From Selaginella tamariscina (lineage: Eukaryota; Streptophyta; Lycopodiopsida; Selaginellales; Selaginellaceae), in NCBI GenBank assembly GCA_003024785.1, contig PUQB01000025.1, forward strand, positions 744,001 to 808,000: DNA of 64,000 bases, given 5' to 3'. The notes under the pieces are model-generated. The model was not told where the DNA came from, ran no database searches, and saw nothing but the letters and a program-made list of their open reading frames with translations. A program made the translations under genes and the position numbers. The first letter of the stretch is position 1. Each line of letters opens with the position of its first letter. Of this stretch, positions 37,515-47,497 are shown piece by piece.

Positions 37515-40500
37515 GCTATAATCTCATTTCCTAATAATTAGCAATTTTAGCTATTTAATTAGCATTTTCTAATATTAAAGGAATTCTTTAAAATATATAT
37601 TTGAAAGAGAATATTCTTTAGAATATTCTATTTTGTATTCTACCCTTTAATAAATTATAGCATTCATTGAACAAAAATTAATAACATTATAAAAGTAGAA
37701 TGTATTAAATTATATAATATATTGCCTAATATAACAATTAAGGAAGAGCATAAGAGGTACATTATATAAATATTGATGTTGTTATTAAAATATTAATATT
37801 TAAATATAACATTATTAATTAAAAATTTGTAGTAGTAATAATATATATATAAAATCCTATAATAATATAGTCAATCTTCCATATCATTTTTTAAATTTAT
37901 ATAGTTAAGTATACAATTTGGTTATTATTAAAGAGTTTATAATAATTATGAATATTAAATATATATATTTTATAATTTTGTAATTGCTTTAAGCTTCAGA
38001 AAACATACATTCCCTTGCAGTTTTGTTAATCGTGACTTTATCAACGCTTCTTGACATCCACCCATATCGAATGGATTTAACATTTATAAAACATGCTGGG
38101 TCTTTTTGATTGGGAGACCATGTTTTCTCTAGGCATCCATTATATCTTTCGCTCTCCTTCTCGTGTCGCCTTTTTTGTGGTTTGAACCATGCAACCTTAA
38201 CAATACTATTTTTTGTGATTACTTCAGGTGTGTCGATAATTTGACCCATCCAAATAGGCTGATTATATGACGCATCTGGAGTAATGAGAACCATCATTAG
38301 TTTTTGAAGATCCTTGCAGCAATCAAAGTATGCTTTAGGTTTTTGGTTCCTTTGTCCAACAAAGTGTGGGGTTTGCACTTCCACATCACTACTGGCTTCT
38401 ATGTCGTCTATGCTCAGTGATGTCATTTTCTCCTCTCGCCACCTTGTTTTAGGCCAGAAAGGGTGTTGCAATTCTGTACTTGTGACAGTAGGCCCTTCCA
38501 ACTCTCGAACAACAGTCTCCCAATAGTTGACCACATGCTTATATAGTTCTGAGTAACCAGTTGCCTTATCAGAATTCTTTGGCATCGATTTTTTGAACCC
38601 ATGCCACATATTTTTTGATGCCATCAATAATAACCTCTTGTTCCTTGAGCTGGGCACTCAATGGAATAGGGTCTGGTTGTCCTTCTGGAGAAGTGGCTTT
38701 CCATCCTCTCCACTTTTGAAGAGCATTAAGCCCTCTTTCGGTAACCACTCCTGCTCTGATGGCCGTAACTTGTACTGCATAATAGGTATACCATCTCGTA
38801 TGGAGAAAAAAGAATTGTAGCGGCACAAGGTGACCAACTAAAGAATCACTCCCTTCTTTTATATACTCCTTGAGAAATTTTTTGAAGTCTGGCACTCAGT
38901 CACAGCAAAGCAAACTTTTTTTTGGAGATGCAATTTTCAAAAAGATTCATCATATGCGGTAAGGTAAGTGCACTTGTCCTTTTTGTAGAGTTGGAGACCT
39001 TGCTGAAGAACGCATCAATATCTTCATGAGTGTGATCAACCATAAGGAAACTGAGCGTGATTTTCAAACACACCTTTGGCAACAAGCATTGACAAGTATG
39101 CTAGCACATATCTAGAAAATAAAAGTAAGTATGAGCTTGAGAAACCCTTAAGTAAAATGATTTACCTATTTTTGTTCTCGCCTGCACAATTATCCATCTG
39201 TAAAAGCAAATGACGAGGAAGCTTATTTGATGTTGAGGACACTACACTATTTGAGCTAGATCCCTCCACTGAACCTGAACTCTCAACAGGGCCATCTGTT
39301 TTTTGTGCAGGTTGCTGACAATGCCTCTCATATTCCCAAGTAGCCTCAAGTGCAGATGTGTTCATGAGAGCATTATGTAAAGGTTGAAGGTGTTGTTTCT
39401 TCACTTTGAGATCACTGATAGGACTTGTCTGTGAGTGGGCTTCAAGGTTTCTGAAACACATGGCTAACGACCCAATAGTGAAATTGGAGTCGCTAGACCA
39501 ATGTGGAAGTGAAAAGTGTCCATATGACTCACAACCGTGTCCATGTGTTAGCACCTGTCAATGAAATCGGAAGTTTCATGACATTTCCAAGGCACTTTGG
39601 TGTTGCAAAGAGCTTTGGAATGCTGGTCTTTGAATGATCCATCTTGTCATGGATCAAGCACAGGTACTCTGATGGGTGTGACACAGAAAGCATGCGGTGT
39701 GCATAGTACTGAGACCGGCAAGTTTGTTGTGCAATCATGTGGGCCTCCATCTTCTTTGAATGGCAGTGATTTCCACCAAGGTTTTTGCACAAGCCTCTGC
39801 AGCCTTCAATGATGTACAAGTGTCACACTTGGAAAAGCTAGAGTGTTTTGCAATCTCCACATCCTTAAAATGAGTATTCCATATGTTGTTGAAGGTACCA
39901 GTGCAGATTGCTTGGAGCCCCATCAAACTGAGGCACTTGTTCACATGTTCACAGCTTCAATTGAGTGTAGATTGAAGGAAAACCTTGAGATTTTCCCTGA
40001 CCCCTGCATTTGTGGTTCGGCATTTGTGAGGCATCCTGTCTGCATTTGCTTCCACAAAAGCCTTGAGTATCTCTATGGCTGCCATGATGTGAGAGCGGGT
40101 TTTGACCAAGCGAGTGTTCCCATGAACTGAGGTTCGCGCTCCATCTAGCCACTTCATCCTCCGACGGTAGAACGTGGTCTTTGGGATCCCGTTATACTGT
40201 ACCAAGCTTTGAAGCAGATGGCCACCTTATTAAATACCATGGATGTACTCTGATAACCTGTGTCCGAGGCCATTCCATCAATACACCCAGTTAGTGCAGC
40301 ATATACAAACTCATGCCTTTGCTTTTGGGTGAGCATACGAAAGACATGTCTACATTGGGTAATTTCATTCCGGTCTGCCATCTGACAACACTTCTTCTTG
40401 CAACAGTCAATCGTGGAAATGCTCGTAACACTTTCGGAAGATGTAGGATCCATCTTTACCCTCTTGCTGAAACTTGCAGGGGAAGATCTACAACCCATGA

Positions 40501-41245
40501 ATCGCCTTTTTCTTACAATAGGACCAATGCAAGGAACCTCTTCAAATATGAGTTGTTCTTCCGGGTTGTTATTATTGAAATCCAACCCAGAATATGTTGA
40601 ACCATCTTGCCGTCTTAATTCAGATGTTCGCCACCTCACGAGGGATCCAGGATACAATGTGCCATTAGGTGAAACCTCTGTCACAACTACACCCACGAAG
40701 TCGGACCCTAGTTTCTCTTCTGACACTGCTTCCATTGGATTTATAGCTGTGATGATGCCTCTTCCGACTTCAATCTCACGAAGAAAGAGAATCACCTCAT
40801 CCATCACAGCAGGCAAGCCATCATCTGGTAAACTCGTGCTACTATTTTTTGTGACTCTGCATATTCTGTGTCAGCCTTGACTTCATCCAAATTCCACAAT
40901 ACAGGAGAACCCTCCTCAAATTCCATTCCAAGAACCTCAACATGCTTGTAAATGGTGTTCACCCATACGTACACACAAGATCCTTGGGCAATATTGTGAC
41001 ATGATGCATTATTATCTCGAACTTCCACAGTTCCAGTGCCAACTATCTCGTTGTTCCGAAGAAGACATACTTTATCTCCAGTATTAAACATATTGTCCTG
41101 CACATAAATAATTGTATTATTTATGATATCTGTTTATGCAATATTTCTAAGAAATCTGAATTACGGTTACTTAATAATATGCATATGCAATAATACATAA
41201 TTATGTTTAGAGATAATATCTCATGTTTGATTAATACAACTGATG

Positions 41246-42000
41246 GGCGGGATTAATCCCGCCCACGAATCCCTCCGACGAGGAACGGTCGGCGGGATTA
41301 ATCCCGCCGCCGACTCAACCCCTTCGGAGAGAGTCGGCGGGATTAATCCCGCCTTGGACTCCCTCCGACAAGGAAGACGGCGGGATTAATCCCGCCGCCT
41401 CTTCCTCCTGGGGGAGTCGGCGGGATTAATCCCGCCGACTCTCTCCGACGAGGAAGGTCGGCGGGATTAATCCCGCCGCCGACTCCCCTGGAGAGAGTCG
41501 GCGGGATTAATCCCGCCGGACTTCCTCGTCGGAGAGAGTCGGGATTAATCCCGCCGGACTCCCTCGGGAGGAAGAGGCGGGATTAATCCCGGCTCTTCCT
41601 TGTCGGAGGGAGTCCAAGGCGGGATTAATCCCGCCCACAATTCTTACGACGGGGAATGGGTGGCGGGATTAAACCCGCACATAACTCTCTCCAAAACTAT
41701 GATTTCAAAGAGATCTCGGGATAAATCCTGTCCCCAAATCCTTAAAACAGGGATGTGGTGGCGAGATTAATCCCGCCACCCCTTCCCTGCCTCCTAAAAT
41801 GGTTGGCGGGATTAATCCCGCCGACAACTCTTTCTAATAAATTCTGGTAACTCTTCATCAGTTGAGAAGGTTATCGACGGGATTAATCCCGCCACTCTTT
41901 TTCAGTGGCGGAGAAGCATTGCCCGAGAGATGGTGGCGGGATTAATCCCGCCACCTCTTCGAAGAGGCGAAAAAGAAATGGCCGGATTAATCCCGCCGCC
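41246..42000. repeat. Palindrome array L (18-bp palindrome GGCGGGATTAATCCCGCC)
   Basis: About 15 exact or near copies, beginning at 41246, 41291, 41336, 41379, 41419, 41460, 41500, ~41538 (short), 41576 and 41618, then more widely at ~41661, 41758, 41803, 41876, 41934 and 41981. A weaker copy lies at 42038. Spacing in the dense part is 36-45 bases. Some copies extend outward to a 28-base perfect palindrome (GAGTC flanks at 41414-41441). The array lies in the apparent first intron of the transposase-like gene (42172-41104). GC content is far above the neighbourhood. Confidence 0.95.
41336..41635. repeat. 300-bp inverted repeat built from eight palindromes
   Basis: Not only the palindromes but also the spacers mirror each other about a centre near 41487. 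The spacer after 41353 (TTGGACTCCCTCCGACAAGG) is the reverse complement of the one before 41618 (CCTTGTCGGAGGGAGTCCAA). The next inner pair (41397-41418 and 41556-41575) also mirror, as do the innermost flanks (CTCTCTCCGACGAGGAAG and CTTCCTCGTCGGAGAGAG). Confidence 0.9.
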
Positions 42001-42679
42001 CCGGTTAACCTAGAATATTAAGTTAAAAGGATATTTAAACGGGATAAATCCCTAACGGAATATATTATAATCCTAATGCATTTCTAAACCCCTAAATTGT
42101 AATTTTAAGAGAGAATGTAAGAGAGTGAATCTTATAAGTATTTTTAAATTTGTTTATAATACTTACTTGTAAACAGCACTGAAGGCGCCGTGCTTTCCTA
42201 TAAAGAATAGCACCCAATTTAATCTCGCTCCTGAGATGATCACTATGAAGAAAAAGAAGATTAAAGAGTGAAATACAGAAATGAAGAAAACCCTTTGCCG
42301 GAGAAAGAACCAGATCTGAATTTGAGTGGGAAATTAAATGCATTTTCAAATTTACATGTCAGACCGACAATACATATGTCAGAAATTCAAATTTTTTAAA
42401 AAGAACAGAAAATAAAATTTAAGATGAGTTGACACAAATATCCGACACTCTGACATATATACTCTCCAGTTCCAATGAGTATTTTAAAATTGCATTTAAT
42501 GTTATTCAAGTGATTCAAGCTGTTTAATATTACGAAATTTTAGACTATATTCTACATTCTTAGTATTCAAGTATATTTATATATATATATATATATATAA
42601 ATATATACTTATACAATAAATAAATTGATATATTATTATGTATCATTTAAAATATATTCATAGTCTGTTTATTATTATT

Positions 42680-43365
42680 ATTTTCTTAATTACTCGAGTA
42701 TTTAGTTTTCATTTCCTAGTATCAATGGGATATTCTTTAATATTTTATTAATATTTGAAGAATATTCTAATATTAAACCTGATTATCATAATTAAATTAG
42801 TCTTGTTCTTAATTATTGCAGTAATTATTCTACATTTGTATATATTAATGGGATTTTCTCAATTAATTTGTTATTATTTCAAGAATATTCATGTGTTAAA
42901 CCTTATTATCAATATTAAATTAATACACACTATGAACATATTTTAAATTATACATAATAATACATCATTTTATCTAATATATAGTCATATATAGTTTTAA
43001 TAATATATATATTAATATCATTTCCTTAATTACTTGAGTAATTAATCTTCTTTATATTAATGGGATATTCTTTATTATTTTCTTATTATTCCAAGAATAT
43101 TCCAATATTAAACATGATTATGATAATTAATTTAGTTAATTATTTGAGTACTTAATTTACATTTGTATATATTAATGGGATTTTCTCAATTAATTTCTTA
43201 TTATTTCAAGAATATTTCAATGTTAAACCTTTTTATCAATATTAAATTAATATATATTATTAAAACTATATATGGCTATATATTAGATAAAATCATATAT
43301 TATTATGTATAATTTAAAATATGTTCATAGTGTGTTTATTAATATTATTTTCTTAATTATTCGAT
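42680..43365. repeat. AT-rich direct repeats in the element centre
   Basis: At least four diverged copies of a 120-190-base unit with TCAATGGGATATTCTTTA or TTAATGGGATTTTCTCAATT followed by TTATTATTTCAAGAATATTC and ATTAAACCT. They start near 42720, 42845, 43055 and 43175. No coding function is apparent. Confidence 0.7.
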
Positions 43366-43600
43366 GTTTGTTTTGCACACATATATAAACACAATCATAA
43401 ATTTACACACGCATTACAAGAACTTACAAAAACACATATGCACACACATGCACAACCCTAAACCAAACTGAAGAAATATGTTGCTTCTTTATTGAAAACA
43501 TCATGTTCAACGCATGTATGATATATGTACTCAATCTGTGTGTATGTAACACATTGAATTTACATGTGTAATATTTATATTAAGCTTGTTGGGAGCAAAC

Positions 43601-44180
43601 CCTAAACCCTAAACCCTAAACCCTGTGTATACATGTGTGTACAAAAATAATTTTTCAACACTCTCTCTTCACACCATGCATGATCCATCCTAAACCCTAA
43701 ACCCTAAACCCTAATATGTAACACAATGAATTTACTCATGTAATATGTATGTATGTCTGTGTGTATACACGTGTGCATGTATATATGTGTACTCTGTATG
43801 TATATATGTGTACTTTCTGTCTTCTCTCATACATACACACCATGCATGATCCATGTTAATATGTACTGTCTCTCTTCTCTCAAACATACACACCATGCAT
43901 GATCTATAATATGTACTCGGTCTCTAATATTATGTACTAATATGTATGTATGTCTGTGTGTATAATACACACCATGCATGATCCATAATATGTACTGTCT
44001 CTCTTCTCTCATATACTATGTATGTATATCTGTGTATAATATGTGTAAGTATATATGTGTACTAATATATGCAATGTGTACAAAAATAATTTTTCAACAC
44101 TCTCTCTTCTCTCATACATACACACCATGCATGATCCATCCTAAATCCAAAACCCTAAACCCTAAACCCTAAACCCATGT
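43601..44180. repeat. Three short interstitial telomere-type (CCCTAAA)n tracts
   Basis: Tracts of three to four CCCTAAA units at about 43602-43624, 43691-43713 and 44152-44176, within repeats that also carry CATACACACCATGCATGATC. They match the plant telomere repeat and the telo-box of plant promoters, and lie in the intergenic region between the divergent genes. Confidence 0.85.
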
Positions 44181-44514
44181 AATATGTATGTATGTCTGTG
44201 TGTATACACGTGTGTATGTATATATTATGTGTATTAATATATGCAATGTGTATGTATGTATTGATACACATGAAACTTTAACACTCTCATGGACACACAC
44301 ATGTTAAATCCCTGCATGATTTATATTTTTGGGGTGTATGTGATACACCCACGCACACGCACGCGCTAATAATATAATGAAAGAATATTCGTTTAGGGCG
44401 AATCTATATTTTATTCTTTTTAGGGTTTAAGTATATTCTCAGAAGGAATATTCTATTAGGGTTAATATATATATTTAATTCCTTTAGGGTTTAGGTATAT
44501 TCTTAGGGTTTCAA

Positions 44515-44560
44515 GAGGCGGCGGCTGTGAAATCGGCGGCGGCGGCTGTGCACACAGGTG
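44515..44560 (+). other. Candidate leader exon of the ParB/methylase-like gene
   Basis: A GC-rich (GGCGGCGGCTGTG) stretch ends in GCACACAG|GTGAGA, a good splice donor. The next good acceptor with an ATG behind it is TATTTTGCAG at ~47459, which would place array R in a 2.9-kb 5'UTR intron. Inferred from splice motifs only. Confidence 0.4.
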
Positions 44561-44562
44561 AG

Positions 44563-44565
44563 ATC

Positions 44566-44596
<31 letters not shown>

Positions 44597-44865
44597 ATAT
44601 GTATAGGAGTGTGCGTATAAATTTATTTATTAGTTTTATCTCTCGCACACACACGCACACTCCTGTGTATGTATATGTGTGTGTGGGTGTGTGTTTGTTT
44701 ATCTGTATGATTTTATTTGTTTCGCTCACACACGCATACACACGATATACATATACACATATATATATATATACCTATATACATATATACATACATATAT
44801 TATGTGTACCAGTATCTGTAAATTTTTTTTTATTGATCTATCTCTCCCACACACACGCACACTGC

Positions 44866-44921
<56 letters not shown>

Positions 44922-45558
44922 ATCAATGCATATTAACAAATAGTATACAACACTAGTTTATATATATGCTTATATATTCATATGGGTTATATATCTATAT
45001 ACACACATATATATATGTGTGTGTTTATCTGTATAATTTTATTTATTTATTAGTTTTATCTCTCGCACACACACGCACACTCCTGTGTATGTATATGTGT
45101 GTGTGTGTGTGTGTTTGTTTATCTGTATGATTTTATTTGTTTCGCTCACACACGCATACACACAATATACATATACACATATATATATACCTATATACAT
45201 ATATACATACATACAACACTAGTTTATATATATGCTTATATATTCACAGACTCTCTCTCTTTCTCTATGGATTATATATCTATATACACACATATATATG
45301 TGTGTGTTTATCTGTATAATTTTATTTATTTATTAGTTTTATCTTTCGCACACACACGCACACTCCTGTGTATATATATGTGTGTGTGTGTGTTTGTTTA
45401 TCTGTATGATTTTATTTGTTTCGCTCACACGCATACACACGATATACATATACACACATATATATACCTATGTACACACATATATTATGTGTACCAGTAC
45501 TGTATAATTTTATTTATTTATCTATCTCTTGCACACACACGTACACTCCTATACATAC

Positions 45559-45589
<31 letters not shown>

Positions 45590-45665
45590 CACACACACAT
45601 ATATATATGTGTGTGTTTTTATCTGTATAATTTTTTTATTTATTAATTTTATCTCTCGCACACAC
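44563..45665. repeat. CA/GT/TA minisatellite with ~180-420-base higher-order units
   Basis: Four copies of a block beginning TCTCGCACACACACGCACAC, at about 44640, 45060, 45345 and (diverged) 45527, each followed by GT-rich, TTTCGCTCACAC and TATATA parts. (CA)n at 44867-44905 is the longest pure run. Long open frames through it are artefacts of the repeat. Confidence 0.85.
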
Positions 45666-45680
45666 GCTAAGCCCCTCGAG

Positions 45681-47155
45681 CGGCGGGATTAATCCCGCCG
45701 CTATAGGTTTATGGCCTCGGCGGCGGGATTAATCCCGCCGCTATATGGTTGGGGCCATGGCGGCGGGATTAATCCCGCCGCTCACCCATGCCCTGCGCGG
45801 AATGCGGCGGGATTTATCTCGCCGGCAATGGCCTGTGTGAAGGCCCTAATGGGCGGGATTAATCCCGCCGGATTCCGCGCAGGGCATTTACAGGGGATGG
45901 GCGGCGGGATTAATCCCGCCGCTCATGAGGCTAACCGAAGAGCCTGCATGAAAGATCCTGCACGGAAGGCTAACCGAAGAGCCTGCATGACATGTCCTGC
46001 GCGTAAGGCGGCGGGATTAATCCCGCCGCCCAGGGAATTCACGCAGGACATGAACGGCGGGATTAATCCGGCCCCACGCTCATGCCCTTCGCGGAGGGCG
46101 GCGGGATTAATCCCGCCGCTCAGGCACTTCCGCAGGATATAAGCGGCGGGATTAATCCCGCCCCCACCCATCCCTGTTCAAAATGCCGCAGCCAATATAT
46201 ATGTGTGAGCGCATGATTTACGAGAGGGCGGCGGGATTAGTCTCTCCGAACCTTCATTACCCGGTGGCGGGATTAATCCCGCCACCCTTCTTTTTTCCTC
46301 CATTGGTATGTTGAATCAATCCCGACTAACTCTGTCTGAGACGGAGAAGGTTTACAAAATACCAATGGAGGGAACTGAGAAGGGTGGTGGGATTAATTTC
46401 ACCATCCCTTACATGGTGGGCGGGATTAATCCCGCCGCGTACGCATGCCCTGCGCGGAATCGGGCGGGATTTATCCCGCCGCCATTGGCCTCCTGAAGGG
46501 CCTAGGCGGCGGGATTAATCCCGCAAGATTTCGCACAGGGCATTGGCGTTCGGCGGGATTAATCCCGCCGACTAAGGCCGAGTGAAGGGCCTGGGACGCG
46601 GGATTAATCCGCCGGACGCATCCCTGCGCGAATCGGGCGGGATTTATCCCGCCGCCATTGGCCTGCCTGAAGTGCCTAGGCGGCGGGATTAATCCCGCCC
46701 GATTCCGCGCAGGGAATTGGCGTCCGGCGGGATTAATCCCGCCGCATAGGGACCGAGTGAAGGCCCTGGGCGGCGGGATTAATCCCGCCGAGTCTTCAAT
46801 GCCTGTTGGAGGAATGAATCCCGCCACCCTTCCTTTTTTTCTCCATTGGTGAGTCGGACCAATCCCAAACGTTTCTGTCTGAGACGTAGAAGGTTTTCAA
46901 CATACCAATGGAGAGAATTGGGAAGGGTGGGGAAATTCATTTAACCATCACTTACATGGTGGGCGAGATTAATCCCGCCCCCTTTCTGGAGTCACTGAAG
47001 GGGTGTGAGAAATAAATCCTGCCCAGTTCTCTCTGAACCGAGAAGGGTGGCAAGATTAATTCCGCACTCCCGTTCAAGGCCTCCAGAAAGGTGGCGAGAT
47101 TAATCCCGCCCACTCTTTCAGGAGGCATTGAAGGGGTGGCGAGATTAATCCCGCC
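45681..47155. repeat. Palindrome array R (same 18-bp palindrome)
   Basis: About 25 copies of GGCGGGATTAATCCCGCC or near variants (GGCGGGATTTATCCCGCC is frequent), from 45682-45699 to 47138-47155. The spacers are longer than in array L and carry their own inverted pairs, such as GCCCTGCGCGGAAT with ATTCCGCGCAGGGC (45789/45869 and 46447/46695). A ~174-base unit is repeated at 46443-46546 and 46617-46722. The array lies upstream of the ParB/methylase-like gene, probably in its first intron. Open frames (Gly-Gly-Ile-Asn-Pro-Ala repeats) exist on both strands only because the palindrome has no stop. Confidence 0.95.
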
Positions 47156-47269
47156 GCACCTTCCATGTGAATATATATGTGTATTAGTATATATAAGTTG
47201 CATATCTCATTTTATTTACTTTTATCATCTTATCATAATATTTCGAGTAAAAGCTAGGAATCTATGTAA

Positions 47270-47356
47270 AACTGTCCAGAGCTCACATTTGTGGTGGTTC
47301 TAAAACGAAATGTTATCTTTCTTTTGCACTAACACAAATGTGAGCTTCGGACAGTT
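47270..47356. repeat. Isolated foldback hairpin in the leader of the ParB-like gene
   Basis: The left arm (47270-47293, AACTGTCC..AGCTCACATTTGTG) and right arm (47333-47356) are reverse complements, apart from a two-base mismatch in the middle. The loop is about 39 bases. It sits about 140 bases upstream of the start codon, in the apparent intron. Confidence 0.85.
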
Positions 47357-47497
47357 AATTACGTCTACTTCTCTCTGTGTATTATTTTTGTATATTCGGG
47401 TTTATACAAGTGTGTGTGCGTTTTTATATAATTTATATTATAGTGTATTATTTTGCAGAAGGACGATTTGATCAAACAAGGAGATCGAGTCATTAGT

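Larger units (their letters stand above)
37990..42260 (-). pseudogene. Transposase-like gene with DUF7869-type signature (decayed)
   Basis: Begins with an untranslated exon near 42260-42173 (donor ...ACAA|GTAAGT). Coding starts after an acceptor (TTATGTGCAG) at about 41103, with GDKVCLLRNNEIVGTG. A Cys cluster (CCKKKCCQ) is at about 40390. LDGARTSVHGN lies near 40140, FSKCDTC near 39830, and HDKMDHSKTSIPKLF near 39640. THGHGCESYGHFSLPHW is at about 39540 and LLLQMDNCAGENKN at about 39190. GT-AG intron ~39167-39114 joins the last to YVLAYLSMLVAKGVF, after which FLMVDHTHEDIDAFFSKVS follows at ~39040. The DNCAGENKN...HTHEDID pattern is the hallmark of DUF7869-type proteins, thought to be transposase-like with D/N/E-D residues. 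About six apparent frame changes and one in-frame stop (near 39955) mark it as decayed. It is the best candidate for the enzyme that moved the element. Confidence 0.65.

Noticed and set aside
43601-44180. A chromosome end
   Set aside because: The CCCTAAA tracts are only three to four units long, and unique sequence continues on both sides.
44527-45692. Open frames of up to 197 codons rich in His, Thr, Tyr and Ile
   Set aside because: They run through CA/TA microsatellites and reflect low-complexity DNA.
45711-46827. Long open frames on both strands encoding Gly-Gly-Ile-Asn-Pro-Ala repeats
   Set aside because: The 18-bp palindrome is six codons long without a stop on either strand, so tandem copies create open frames automatically. 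Variable spacers, lack of homology and overlap on both strands argue against a protein.
41246-47155. A CRISPR-like array
   Set aside because: The repeats are short perfect palindromes with related, mirrored spacers of uneven length in a eukaryotic contig, and there is no cas-like gene.
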